Positions 12,661-25,400 of a stretch of DNA of 64,000 bases are shown piece by piece (within the stretch, counting starts at the first letter, position 1; each line of letters begins with the position of its first letter). The position numbers and the translations under genes are program-made. Location: NCBI GenBank assembly GCA_024138015.1, contig JAMXBB010000009.1:39368344-39432343 (forward strand), in the 5' to 3' direction. This DNA comes from Lumnitzera littorea. Taxonomy: Eukaryota; Streptophyta; Magnoliopsida; Myrtales; Combretaceae. Under the pieces are notes generated by a model. It had not been told where the DNA came from and ran no database searches. It saw only the letters and a list, made by a program, of their open reading frames with translations.

Positions 12661-13157
12661 TCCAAATCCTTATCCCTTCCTATAAGTTCTTAGTGGAACT
12701 TCGCCATCAGTTGGTTAGCCCTTCTATTCAGCTCATTCATCTATACTCTTAAGGGTACCCTAGGGCTGTTAGCTATAGTAGATAGCACCACTATTGTCAC
12801 CCCTAATACCGACATTAACACTAAGATCTATCATTCTTTCAACAAACTCAATAATAAACTCTGATTCTAAGAAACAAGAGATACAGTTCTTCTAAGCCAA
12901 ATAACATACACAATCACTTCTTTCACTCAAATATTCAACTACTCGGTAAACACAACAGCTATCCTTATGAATAATGAACTCAACAAAAAATTGCTTTATT
13001 TTCATACATTTAAAACAAAGCATATAACTAAAATGGACTACTACTCTTTCTACTTACTCCAACACTTACAACTAACTTCCAAGCAACTACAACACACTAC
13101 CAAAATAATCAGTACTCATAAGAAAGTTCAAACACAACTCACTCAAACGAAACCTCT

Positions 13158-13173
13158 ACTTTGATACTAAAGA
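13158..13173 (-). other. Primer-binding site of gypsy element B
   Basis: The minus strand next to the 5' LTR reads TTTAGTATCAAAGT. Its TAGTATCAAAGT matches TGGTATCAGAGC, the complement of the initiator-Met tRNA 3' end, at nine of twelve positions. The three differences are all transitions. Confidence 0.65.
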
Positions 13174-14099
13174 TGGTACAAATCAATCCAAGGACTGACA
13201 AGGACAGCTACAAGGGTAGGTCAAAACTTGCAAAAAGCTTGAAGAATTAATTAAGAATTGTGCAAAAGATAGGAAAAATAAATAATTAGATCTCAAACAG
13301 CTCTAAGGATATGATGCACTAGGGAACTTCCGAGGACTTACCGCTTAACTTAATATGATGCATAAGCTAACCCAATAAAGGTACTTGCCATATAACTTTA
13401 CCTAGAGATTAGGATAAGAGTGAAATAAGCAAACAAGCTATAAGCAATGTTTACAAAAAGAAGTATATTTGATATTCTTTAGTATGACAATAAGATAATG
13501 TAGATACATTACAATTGAGTATTTATACCCGAAATATTAGGGCAACCTACCTAAAATGAAAAAAAAACAAAAAGGGTATTATCTAAAAAGAAAAATGTAA
13601 AAGGATTAACAAAAGGGTATAAATGAGAATGCAAAGAAATCAATTATTGGCATAGTAAATCCTTTCAAATAAGGGACTAGACACGTGGTATTAGGACATT
13701 GGAGTTAATTTAGAAATAGCAAGTTGTATGATCAAGCTGGGTACTTACCGCACAGAGATGTCGAGAAGGGGGTGTTGAGCAAACCTAAGGTCCTCTTGAG
13801 AAGACGTGTATGTAGATGGGTACTAGGGTTCTTGATACTAATACTTTCGAGCTAGAGGTCACCTTGGTCATAACTAAGCAGATGTATGAAAGATCAAACT
13901 ATCGATAGAGCATACTTTTAGTTAGCACTCGACTATCAAGAGATGTGTAGTTACTCAGCTTAACATTAGGAGTTGGTTGGTAGTAAGGATTAGCTTGGCC
14001 TTAATAGGAGTTAGCTGGAATAGCAAGATCCGCTTTGCTAGTCCTTCAAGTCTCTACAATTGGGCTTTGGTTAAAGGTCCAGTAGCATAATTCTCATCA
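13174..14099 (-). repeat. 5' LTR of gypsy element B
   Basis: 926 bp, the promoter LTR for minus-strand transcription. It matches the left LTR throughout with scattered substitutions and small indels, so the insertion is old. A minus-strand TATA box lies near 13515-13535. Confidence 0.88.
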
Positions 14100-14309
14100 A
14101 CCACAACATAACATATCCGGTAAATTCTAATGCTATTAATCAAATCTTCGCCTCATCATGATACTCATAGCATTTGAATATCTTCTCTACCTTATGTTTT
14201 TAATTATGCTAATGATCTACTAATCCACTATATGCAAAAGGTAGAATCTTTCAATTATATAGTCTCCATCCCCTTAGGTTGATGGTCTCTTCTAACTTTA
14301 TACTCTTAT

Positions 14310-14847
14310 TAAGGATGCAATCGTCTGGGTCGTTAAAGAGTAATTGACCCACAAAATATAATAAAAACCTTATAAGGTTTAGAGTCAAGTTTTAAGACTT
14401 GATTCAAAACCTTATAAAGTTTAAAATCGGGTTTTAGAACTACAAAAAAAAAAAAAAGGAAATCCAACCTAATAATATATATATATATATATATATATAT
14501 TGATAAAAATATTTACTCTTAACTCGCGCACCATACATACTTTACATAAATTCCACGTTATACAATACATTTGATTCTCAATTTTTATTATTGTGTAAAT
14601 CGTTAAATGTAATTCTAATCCTACTTGACTTCTTTCTATTTTACTCTCTCTTTAATCCCATCCGAACTTTAGGAAAACCCGCCCCTATAGGGTACTTTGA
14701 ATCTTATAAAAACCTACCTAGACCCTATAAGGTCAAGTTTTGGGAATAGGTGGTAAAACCCCATAGAATTTTTATTAGGTTCTAGAAAGTGCTAGACCTT
14801 ATAGGGGTGGGTTTGGATTTTATAAAACCCACCCAATTGCATCCTTA
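14310..14847. mobile_element. hAT-type MITE with exact 8-bp target duplication
   Basis: A 538-bp non-coding element whose ends are perfect 12-bp inverted repeats, TAAGGATGCAAT. It is flanked by identical 8-bp copies of ACTCTTAT at 14302-14309 and 14848-14855. An 8-bp duplication and short TA-starting inverted ends fit the hAT superfamily. The interior has (TA)n at 14474-14501 and repeated 'ccttataagg..tttag' motifs also seen in the related element at 33399-34389. Confidence 0.85.
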
Positions 14848-16130
14848 ACTCTTATTCAAAATTGTCAACACCTCCTTCCATCCAAATCAACAATTTCTTG
14901 ATGTCCTCCATCACCAACATCACACCTATTACCCCCATTTCACTCATCAACCCTTGGTGTCTCTTTAAGATATCCCCATTCATCTCTTTCAATCATGTGT
15001 TCCTAATATTTATATCAATGTAGTTTGAGTATTTATAAATTATCACATCATTTCAATGAAATTTATTATGTCTTGATCTATTAATGTTTAAAGTGCATTC
15101 ACCTCTATACACCTCAACTTAACACCATCCCCTTGATGTCTAATACCACCATATATGCTCTCGTTAGACATTTTGCAAGTATTTAGATGGAATTTAGGAA
15201 GACCATGATAATTTCATAGATGACCACTCATGCCAATTTGTCAAACACCATGTGGGGAACAAGGAGTAGAGCACCTTACTACACAATTCAAAGCAATCCA
15301 CAAGCCACATGCAACACCACTACGTACAACCAACATCTACATGCTCAAACACCAAAGCACTATTGAAACCTCCAATTTGATATCAAAAGGATTATATGCC
15401 TTATTGATTCACAATCTCCAAACACAAACTTTCGATTGCCAGTCAATTCAATGAAGTAAGTAATTTGTTATTTTTAGACTTTCTTGAATAAAATCGATAT
15501 AAACAACTTTTCCAATGGATGTTATGTAACAAGGATTGATCACACTAAGCTCCATTTGACTTGATATGATACACAAATCCCACAAACAATTTGCTTGCTA
15601 CAATAAGGATTTATAAAAGCTAATGTCGAAAAAGGTTTTCTCCACTGCCTTCCGGCAATGACAGATTTGAACAGGTCTACAAAATCGTTCGGATGCCATC
15701 TTGAAAATCTTCAAGGTTTGCTCTCGGAATGAATAGATCTAGACACATGGATAGGATAGTCTAGAAAGTAATAAAATTAAGCTTAATTCCATTACACTTG
15801 TTTAAATTTATTTTATTAAAATAATATTTCTCGTTGATGATATAATTGATGCAGAAGAAATCAAGTGTCCTTAAAAAAAAAGAAACGTTGCAAGGTCAAC
15901 AGTTCCATCCACGCATCAACTTCAATAAAACCAAACTTTAAATAAATAAGAAACAACTATGAGTAGGTATGACTTCTTCAGTTTCCTAGCTATGATCGAT
16001 AAATATTCGACAGAAGCAAACGCCATACGTGAATGGAACTCCTCCATAAATGCGATATACTAAAATTTCCGTATACAGACAACATGTGATTAGATGGTCA
16101 TTAAATTAAGCAAGTTGCTTCCGGCCCAAA

Positions 16131-16154
16131 TATATATATATATATATATATATA
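16131..16154. repeat. (TA)12 microsatellite
   Basis: Twenty-four bases of uninterrupted TA dinucleotide. Confidence 0.95.
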
Positions 16155-16830
16155 CATAAAACGAGGGCAAGTTGCTATCCACGAGATTTCATTCACATTG
16201 GCTAACTTAATCTTGAAATGTTTCATTATTACTTATCCTCAGACATCAATACACTATTCTTGACCTAGAGGAAAAAATTCCAGCAATTGCGGTAATTTCA
16301 AATTTTTTTAATATAAGCTAGAGTCACAACCCTGAATATTGTTTTCGTTCTTTTTTTTTTTTTTTTTTTTTCTTTCACTTACCATTTTAACACCATTTTC
16401 AAATTACATATTTTCTAAAATAGGATAAAGATATAAGAATATAAAAATATCCTGTCTAAGAAATTTCTGAGTATACTTATTTACCCTTTACATTTTTTCT
16501 TAATAGAAAAAAGGTCTTACTTCACCAATGAATAAATTTTATTTGTAAGGCATTTTATTGTATAAAAATTATTATTATTATTATTATAGTGAAACGTAAA
16601 AAACACAATTTATTCAAATATCTCATTTGAAACTAACATAGAAATTAGATAATTTTCCAAACATTGAATTCTAAAAAGGATACACCAGAACTTTCACTTC
16701 CCAACTTTCATTTTCCAATCACCATATATGCCATAGCAACACCTTCTTTTTCCTTTTTTTTTTTTTTTTATATGTTTGTTCTATAATTGTTTAGTATTCT
16801 ATCTTTTAAAGTAAGTCTTTAAATCCATAA

Positions 16831-17132
16831 AATGTTTGGTTGATGGAATGGAGTAAGATAGGAATGACATTGTAATTCTTCAAAAATAGAATAGATAAGT
16901 AATACCTATTCTTGATTGTTATTTTGAGATATTATGAATATATATGAAAATTTACTATATAAAAAAAAATCAAAGAATGGTTTTTTCCTTAGGTCTAATG
17001 GAGGAATCACATTTCTTAATTTTTTAGCAATAGTAATTCCATGGGATAGGCATTCCACCAATCAAATGTAGGAGTAGGTAGGTAAGAAAGGAATGGCCAT
17101 TCTATTCCACTTTTATAAAATTAACCAAATGT
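16831..17132. mobile_element. MITE-like element with AATG-rich inverted ends
   Basis: The left end (gtttggttgatggaatgg) and the reverse complement of the right end (atttggtta...gtggaatagaatgg) resemble each other. The interior carries repeated GGAATGRCATT-like motifs in opposite orientation. This matches a common plant MITE style. The inverted repeats are imperfect and no target duplication is clear. Confidence 0.4.
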
Positions 17133-17384
17133 GTATGAAAGCATATTATATAACTCTTACATGACCTTTTTTCTTTTGATAAAAATAATGGAAAATTAAA
17201 AATATTAAAATTAAAATAAATACAACGAAGCATTCAAAAAGTTAAAAAAATAAAAAATATGAGTTCTCGTTTTCTATTTCATGTTTATTTTCATTTTTAG
17301 TACTTTTCAAGATATTTTTATCAAGTTCAAGATGTTCATACAAGAGTTTGAAAACAAGTTTTTGAAGATTCAAGAGTTTAATAT

Positions 17385-19380
17385 CTATATATATTATTAT
17401 TAAAGACAATGACATACATTTGGTGCTTTTAATATTTTTCATCATTTAAATAATACTTAGTAATTACACATTCTCCTTTATTTTTGTTTTCTTATTATCT
17501 AAATCTATCTTAATAAAGCCAATATCACACATTTGATGCCTTTACCATTTTTTATTAGTTAAATAATAATTTTTTTATAATAAGATACACATTAACCTTT
17601 TATTTCTCTTTCCAATCATTTTTTATAATTGAAAACCAAAAGTACATGTTTGTTATCTTTATTTTTTTATTATTCAAATAATATTTGATAACAAGATACA
17701 CGTACTTTTCTTTCATGTTATATATATTTATACCTATAGTACTAAAACTGCTTATACATGTGTGTGTTTAAGTTACTATAACTAGTCGATCATGTACAAT
17801 AGGCATATTGGTTGATCAAGGAGACATCTTGAATTGAAAATATATGGAGGGATGCCATCAAGAAGAGAGATAAGAGGAAGAATGGGCAACCTGGGTATCT
17901 CAAATACATGCATGTAATAATAGATCAAACTTGGTGTTATTGATTGTTTTTGGATCATTCTTAATCAAATTGCTTGCTTAATCTTCTCTAGAGTAATTTC
18001 AATAGAGTTTTGCTATTTGTCTCAAGTTTGCCAATGTTTTAAATCCATCAAATTAGAGAAGTACCCTCTTATGTATAGAATATAAGGGTTGGTATTATCC
18101 ATTGAATGGCTACAAGATTTACGATTGAGATTTAAGCCTTATTATTAAAGCCCATCGCTTTACTCTAGCTTTTATAAGCTTAGATATGGGCTTAAGGCTT
18201 ATAATAATTAAAAGAAGCCTATTTTCTCTTTAAATAAGTTTACAGCACACTTGAGCCTTTTTAAGGCCTAATAAAGTCAAATGAATCCCAAATAAACTCT
18301 AAAAAGCTATTTCCAATTTTATTTTGCACACGGGAGATAACTAAGTAAGGTTAAGAGTGGAAAATCTAGTTCGACGATCCCCATTCTAAACCTACCAAGA
18401 TCTCTCTAAGACATCCTTAAATAGACTAGATTCCCTAGACCTTGTCATTAGCCCCAAAAATCAATTTATGGCATTAAATTAGGCTAAAAACCCAATTACC
18501 AAAATAGCCCTTCACAACATGTTTAGTGCCTTTAGTGTTTTTTATTATGCTAACAATATTTGGTAATAAGCTACATTATCACCATTTATTTATCTTTCTT
18601 GTTATTTATATTTACATATATGTCTATATCTATGTTATTAAAACCAATTATACATGTTTGGTGTCTTTACAACCCATTCATTTTGTTGAATGAAATAAGA
18701 TTTTAATGTAATAGCTAATACCAAGGAATGAAATGAAGATGTTGTAAGCAATGAAGTGATATTACATTGTTATTTATTAATTTTGATGATGGTAGTTTGG
18801 GGAAATAAATTTCAATTATAGTATTGAATGGCTATTCACAAGTCTAAGTAATTAAAATGTATTCAATATATTTTTTTCATAAGAATTTGTTATGAAAATG
18901 TTGTGTTATTATAAACCTAAAATATAACTAAACATGATAATGAACTTTCCCTAAGGAATTTGGTTGGGGTAGGGGAGGGAGGTGATAATGGAATTTCTAT
19001 TATAATGCTATTGTTTTATTGTTAGGGTTCTTTATTCCAATAATATTATTTAAATAATATTTGGAAATAAGATATACATTCACCTTTTATTTCTCTACTC
19101 TATTATCTATCTATATCTATATTATTAAAGCCAACTAACATAAGTTTGGTAATTTTAGTGTTTTTTATCATCTAAACAACAATTATTGGTAATAAAATAT
19201 ACATTCATCTTTTATTTCTCTTTTGTATTACCTTCTATATCATAAAAACCAATAACATATGCAGTATCTTTATTTTTTTTATTATTCAAATAATATTTGA
19301 TAACAAGATACATATTTACTCTACATTTGTTATTCTTATTATCTACATATATCTATTCTATAATGTTAAAGGGGAGATGG
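17385..19380. repeat. Blocks of a degenerate ~116-bp tandem repeat
   Basis: A unit of the form 'tattattaaagccaa..acatttggtgcctttagta-tttttattat-taaataatatttggtaataagatacacattcaccttttatttctctt' (given in pieces) recurs. The 'acatttggtgcctt' point falls at about 17411, 17526, 17642, then 18525, 18651, then about 19020, 19138 and 19254. Spacing is 115-126 bp. The three blocks (17385-17765, 18510-18690, 19020-19380) are separated by unrelated AT-rich sequence, as if one array had been interrupted twice. Confidence 0.7.
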
Positions 19381-22300
19381 ATTTTGGTATTTTAGTGTAT
19401 TCTATAATTTTCAATATTGAATTTACAACATTGCTCTTAGGTTTTGATTAAATAACTTATGAAACTACAATTTATACTAAGACTATTATAATATAGCAGT
19501 TAGATACAAGTCTTTCAATGGGATAAACTAGACTCGATTCGCCCTTCCTCTAAAGTTATAATATAATCTAGTTGGAAAAAAAAGAAAAACCTATAATTTA
19601 TAACTTTACATTGTAACCCTTATATGTTATATTATTTTTTTACGGCAAATCATTGGCACAAGAGTTTTATAGTCAAATATTATTGAAATCTGTTTTTAAG
19701 AAACAAACTGAAATGCTTCCTCCTCCTATACTCCTTTTGGGAGAGGAAACTCAAAATGCAAATTTTAAAGAGAGAGAAGATAAAAAGCAAAGGAAATTAG
19801 AAAGGGTTCTTCTTCTTAAACAATTTCTTTCTCCATCTATAAAATCTACCATTGTTTCATTTTAAATGTTTCACCCTTCATTTTAATTGCATTTTTTTTT
19901 TTCTTTCCACGGTCCCTGTGCTTTTATCTACATGCTCTTTTATTTAATTTTTCTAGAGCTATTTACATGGCTTGGTGATTAGGAAACCACTCCTACATAT
20001 TAGCATTAATTTCTTTTTCTTGCAAAACCCACTGTCACATTAATATTAATTTCTGTTGTCTCTTGCAAAACCTACCCAGACAATACTTTCTTTTGACTAT
20101 TTCTTGAAACTGCAATACGTAATGGATAGCATTTTTATAAGAAAGGAAGTATTAATTTGAAAGATATAAAAGTCCTTTTGATAGGGAAAAAAAAAAAAAG
20201 ATATCTAAGTATGAAATAAAATAAAATAAAATGATCTTACAATACTCCACCTAATTTCTTATTAATGGTAGTTGTAAATATTTATATATATTCTGGATAT
20301 ATTTTAAACATATAAAAACAAATTATTGATTCATCCTTAAAAAAATAATAATAAATTATCTTATTAATGATAGTTGTTGATGATGAGTACTTACCATAGA
20401 TAGTATATTAAAAGATAATAATAATAACAAATTTCCTTTTTTAATAATGAAACAAATGCCTTTTCATTTTTTAATATATTCAAATTTGATTTCAAAAGTA
20501 AAACTTATTATTTTTGTAATTTATTTTTGTTATTTTATCAATGGTCTACTCTATCTAATTTGTTAGTAAAAGAATCCTTTCAGTTATCTATAGGTTTTGC
20601 CAATAAAGATAGATTAGACTAAGGCTTTGAAGAGCTGTAGGTAAACTTATAAAAGTGAATATAATGAAAGGCATCAGAGTATTGTTTAGTGTGATTATTC
20701 CAATGCTTAAGTTAATTAATATAGGAGAATAGTTATAAGAGAGCAAGAGAGCAAGAAAGTAAGAAAGCTTAAGTACTTAGTGTACGTGAGGAAGTTAAGG
20801 TGGTTTACTGTTAAGGGGCTTCATCTATTTATAGGGAAGACCTGGCAAGAATCTTTAGGTCATGTCATGCACATTATAGTATTCACCAAGCCTACGAATT
20901 AAGGGTTGTGCTAACCATGGTGTCCTTGATATATAGGAATTATTGTTGATCGAGTCTTTGAGGCTTATTACTAATAGGTATCTATTATATTCGATCTAAA
21001 GTGAGATAGATAGTTGGATAATATCCAATCCTTCTTCAGTGATTCCTCATATAGGTCAACCATGGAGAGATCACTTTAATCTTATGCCTAAACAAGTCAG
21101 CCAAGGCCTAAAGAGGTTGGTATTAGGGGACTTATATCCAAAATCTCTTATCAATACTTTTTATTGATTTGCTCCTTCCTTTTTCTTTTTAATAGAGTAT
21201 TACCATTCTTTTTCTTTCGGCGAAGAATATTACTATTCATATATTCAAAAGCATCTTCTAAGACCAAGTAGCACAACCAAATATAATAAGTTTTTCAACA
21301 TCGGAATACATACTTTCACCACCATTGTTAAATGCATCCAAAAGTTACCATTTACCATCATTGCTCTCATCTTCATAACTTTTAGGTTAGAAATCTATAT
21401 TGTATGTGATGAATTGTGCTTTCTTTCGCTTGTGAATATTATTTCTATTGTATAACTTGTTGTAATGTCAAAAGTATTGTTATATTGTCTTGTTTCTTCC
21501 TTTTTTTTTTTTTTTTTTTGTTCCCTTATCTTATTCTTTTAATTTAGTTTTTCATGGTTATTTTCTTGTATTATTATTATTATTATTATTATTTTGCATA
21601 CCTAGTACTTATAAATACTATAAATAATAAATACTTTGTAATTTGTATAATCAAATATCTTCTAACTTATATATAATATTATATAGATAACAATTATATT
21701 TTATTTGTAATGAGGGCTAATCCCTCTCCTTTCTTCTATTAATGAAGTTTTTAATATTTCCATCTAAAGAAAGCAATTGTATTTTCTATAAGTTAATTTG
21801 CATAGTAAACTATACAATAAAAAATAGCTAAAGTTATATGTATGATACATATAGTTTGCAATATATGACATAAATGTTTATATATACATATATATAATAT
21901 AAAATGTGCTCTATGCTACTATTGATGCCTAATGGCATAAGCATAATCACAGGATTAGTAACAATGTGATTGATCTTCTAACTCTTAGCTCATCTCTTGA
22001 TCTAAGAAACAATTTCAAGAAGTTAGGTGATGATAAAATATGTGAGTTGGCTTATAAGTCTTACGCTAAGGATTTCAAGGCAAGAAAAAATTCATCTTAG
22101 AACATAAGTCCAATATTAAGAAGCTAATATTCCTTAAAATCAAGAATTGAAAAGCCTACATATCAATTATGAGTTATGCCACAAATTAGTGGATACTAGA
22201 AAAGTATCAATTTATCCTCTAATTAACTATTTAATTTAGTAAATTTTGACTCTTCTAATCTTGATTACAACAACAAGCAAATGCTCTTTTCCATTGAGTA

Positions 22301-23788
22301 TTATGAAGAGTAGGTTAAGAAATGATATGGAGGATGAATTTCTCGCCAATTATCTTCTAATTAATGTAAAAAGAAATATTGCTATAAAAATTTATACAAA
22401 TTCTAAATTTTATGACAGAAAAAAAGAAGTGTATCAAACTAATACATTTTTTTCCCTTACATTTGGCATTTTAAGGCTATATTATTTCTTTTATATAATA
22501 ATACAATGGACTTAGTAATTTTGATGATATTGGTTTTAACCTTACCCCCAATTCTTTAATGCTGCATGTGTCCTTACTATTGGGTGGGGTTTTAAATAAT
22601 GTTGTAATATGGAAGCTGCATGAATATCACATCATGCATAAACTCATAAGAGTGATGTGAATAACATTTGTAAAGAGGACATAAAGAACAACGACTAAGA
22701 AGAAAAATAGGTAGTCTTAGTGGCTTAAACACATGTGACTTGTAAGGGAGTTATGGAGTGTCAACTTCCCTACTATTGGTTAAGTATTGACTTGTTCTTT
22801 GCTTAAGTGTTGCTTTGATATTTGAGAGTAGAGATTTCATATGATACAATGCTTCTCTAATCTCTAGAAGTTAAAATGTGTAGAGTGTAGATGCATGACT
22901 AAGCATTCATAAAATTTTGGCTCAATGATGTAAGATCATGTTAATAATTGATGAACGAGATTAAGCTTGCTCATTTTAGAGCTATTCCCATGATCTTGCT
23001 ATGGCTCCAAAATTAATAACTTATCTTAGTAAGTGTGTGAACCTATCTAAGAGAGGTTGAGAGTCAATAGACCAATTCGATGATTCCTATTTTAAGCCCA
23101 CCAAGTCAAATCACTCTAATTCATCCTAATTATAGTATAAACTCCATAAGGTCTGTAACTTAATCCAATGAGTCAATCTTAAACAAATAGTGAATTAATA
23201 ATGGGTTTAGCCCAATACAAATTTAGCCCTCTATAATTTTGACTTCTTATCTTAATTGTCCCATGTTTATACCAATGCTCACTACTTTCACTCTAAAATA
23301 AACTAATTTGTTGTGGATTTCTTCTTGCATTACCTATACTATATATAAGAGTAAAGCCCTATAAGATAGTTTTGATGTCATGTGTGTGTTTAAAAACTAA
23401 CTAAAAAAATCATGAAATGGACTTCTCATGTTGTTATTTTGATTGATTTTTTTTTTTTTTTTTTGTTATGAGATTATAAATCAATGAGTAATGTCTCCTA
23501 TTTTCTTTATTCATTACATGATATTTATCTTCTCATTTTGATATACTTCGTTCCAAGGGTTTGCTTCCTTATTTACGTAGCAAGGTCCTTTCCTTTTACA
23601 ACAACAAATTTTCCCTACTTTTTATTAGATCCAAATTTGAGAATAAATATAACCATTGCAATAAAAATTATCAAAATGTTATTGGTAGGGTTTAACTTCA
23701 TCCAACAATCATTTATCAAAGTTTGTATGAGGCATTTTCTAGACTAATATAATGTTGGTCCAACTTTGTAAGCTTTGATTATAAGTTG
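19381..23788. other. Non-coding AT-rich stretch
   Basis: No gene recognised. It has a (TTA)n tract at 21570-21594, long poly-A/T runs (20190-20200, 21502-21520, 23446-23464), and a patch at 22970-23230 resembling 18340-18500 (both contain 'cctaccaag/cccaccaag..ctctaa..catcc'), so a dispersed repeat. The patch 20640-21160 has an LTR-like look (a TATTTATAGGG motif) but no partner in the window. Open runs at 19653, 22246 and 23484 carry no recognised domain. Confidence 0.5.
21570..21594. repeat. (ATT)n microsatellite
   Basis: About eight consecutive ATT repeats. Confidence 0.95.
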
Positions 23789-23793
23789 TACAC

Positions 23794-24029
23794 TATTCAT
23801 AGTTATAGGCATACTAAATCAAATTAATCTATCTGTACATATGTACATTACTTGATTATGTCCTTTAGCTGATGTATATATATTTATTTCACTTGTACTA
23901 AGTTAGTTACGTACACAAAATAACAAAATCATTTTTCACTCTCCTTCCTTAATCTCTCTCTTTCTATAGCTACTATACTTTGTTCAAAATGCTTTCCATG
24001 GAATTTAATACATCAAAACTAGTTTTTCA
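23794..24029 (+). repeat. 5' LTR of copia element
   Basis: 236 bp, starting TATTCATAG (the partner LTR starts TGTTATTAG, so the canonical TG has mutated to TA) and ending CA. It matches 28543-28761 over its length, including the shared 'ttaatctctctctttctat' block at 23949 and 28680. Confidence 0.9.
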
Positions 24030-24041
24030 TGGCATTAGAGT
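24030..24041 (+). other. Primer-binding site of copia element
   Basis: TGGCATTAGAGT directly follows the 5' LTR. It matches the initiator-Met complement TGGTATCAGAGC at nine of twelve positions; all three differences are transitions. Confidence 0.8.
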
Positions 24042-24139
24042 TAAGTATCGACCACTCTTCCAAACCCTCTAGTTTGTTTCTATTTCACTTTAATCCTCTA
24101 ATACAATTTAGTGTTGTTCACTTTTCTGATTGCTAAAGA

Positions 24140-24980
24140 TGAATACTATCCAAATGATTTGTTGCATTTACCAAGATCAAAGAGTCTTAGTATTGTAGTC
24201 ATGAGTGCGATTTTGAATTAAGCTAATTTTTTGGGGTGGAGTCAATCTATTTGACCTGCACTTAGAGCTAAATTAAAGTTAAGATCTATAACTGGTGAAT
24301 GTAAGAAACCTAATAAAGAAATTCAATCTGATATGCAAAAATGAATTCGCTGTGACTTTATGATTCATTGTTGGATTCTCGATTCAATGATGAAGGAATT
24401 GTTTAAGACTTTTATGTACACTCAATCTCCAAAAGAGATATAGGACAATATTTGTGAGAGATTCGGATTAACTAATGGTTCACTTTTGTATCAATTATAG
24501 CATGAAATTGTCAATTTTAGACAAGGAACTATGAATTTATCAATGTATTACAATAAGCTCAAAAGATTATAAGATGAAGTTCATAGTTTATGTGGTTTGC
24601 TAGATTATACTTATTATGCTCTCGAGAAGTTTCAAGAATATGAAAATTGAAACAAGCTTATGCAGTTTCTAGTCAATTTAAATGAAGTTTTTGAAGGAGT
24701 GAGGAACCATATTCTATCCATGGAACCTTTGTTGTCGGTTAGCAAAGCACATTCTCTTGTATACTGAGTTGAAAAGTAAAAGAAAATGGCAAGATTAATG
24801 AATTGTGATGATGGTGCTTCTATTGCATATCAATTGAAAACTAGTTACTGTAATAATGTTGTTAATCCCTAAGACAAGAAAAACATACCAGCATATACAC
24901 AATGTAAGAAGTCTGGACATTCTGTAGACAATTCTTTTGAAATCATAGGCTTTCTTAGTTGTTTAAGCAAAATGACAAGA
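24140..24980 (+). pseudogene. gag remnant of copia element
   Basis: The translation shows a retrotransposon gag domain of the copia type, with blocks such as ICERFGLTNGSLLYQL, YNKLKRL.DEVHSL, NLNEVFEGVRNHILSMEP and VSKAHSLVY. The knuckle near 24890-24950 reads QCKKSGH with the first Cys lost. Stops occur where conserved Trp or Gln is expected (for example in PKEI-stop-DNI and YQL-stop-HEI), each reachable by one or two transitions. Confidence 0.85.
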
Positions 24981-25246
24981 AGAATGTAGTTTCGACTCCT
25001 TCTAAGTTTGCAAGACAAATTGACACTTCTTAATCCGATACATTATTTGATTTACATGCTAATTAGGTTAAAACTACTGATGATGTTGATTTTTTCCACA
25101 AAGTTTGTGCTAAGTTGCATATATTATGAAGAATAATATAGTTAATTTGCTATAATCAAATGCCTTGGTGAATTTTGCTAGTAAGGCACTTCATTCTTCC
25201 TCTGGTTTAAATTCTTGTTTTCCTAATAATAATAGGAAAGGTTAGT

Positions 25247-25400
25247 GAATCATGGACATGGGAACTTCCAACCATATTACACCATTTCCTAACATTTTAA
25301 CTGCTAAACATACTTTACACAAGCCTATTAAAATCAAGTTACCAAATGGGTAGTTTAAACAAAGTCACAACAGTAAGAACATACCTGTTAGCAAAGAAAT
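25247..25400 (+). pseudogene. Protease fragment of copia element
   Basis: A frame reads stop-IMDMGTSNHITPFPNIL. This matches the copia protease start, where the active site is Asp-Thr-Gly; here Thr is Met (ACG to ATG, a CpG transition) and the preceding Trp codon is a stop. Confidence 0.8.

Larger units (their letters stand above)
8344..14099 (-). mobile_element. Degenerate Ty3/gypsy LTR retrotransposon B
   Basis: A second gypsy element of about 5.76 kb on the minus strand, unrelated in LTR sequence to element A. Both LTRs are 926 bp by my boundaries (8344-9269 and 13174-14099). The minus-strand order is leader, zinc knuckle, protease, RT, integrase. A tRNA-iMet-like primer site adjoins the right LTR and a polypurine run adjoins the left LTR. 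The interior is only about 3.9 kb, and the zinc knuckle lies only ~530 bp inside the 5' LTR, so most of gag has been deleted. Coding parts are full of stops. Flanking sequences ACAAT and ACCAC are not a convincing target duplication. Confidence 0.9.
14856..17384. other. Non-coding AT-rich stretch
   Basis: No gene recognised. It contains a (TA)12 tract at 16131-16154, poly-T near 16351-16371, and a MITE-like segment at 16831-17132. A less AT-biased patch at 15600-15760 has no readable protein motif. A 74-codon open run at 15230-15454 has no recognisable motif. Confidence 0.5.

Noticed and set aside
15230..15454. 74-codon open run
   Set aside because: No domain, no codon signal I can recognise, and it lies in repeat-rich AT sequence.
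17385..19380. Helitron origin for the ~116-bp repeat
   Set aside because: The start looks a little Helitron-like, but no terminal hairpin and CTRR end or AT insertion site could be identified.
19653..19865. 70-codon open run
   Set aside because: Low complexity with no recognised domain, and no splice context.
20640..21160. Possible solo LTR (TATTTATAGGG motif, moderate complexity)
   Set aside because: No partner LTR in the window, no clear TG/CA ends and no target duplication.
22246..22515. 89-codon open run
   Set aside because: Composition follows AT bias; no motif and no neighbours that support a gene.
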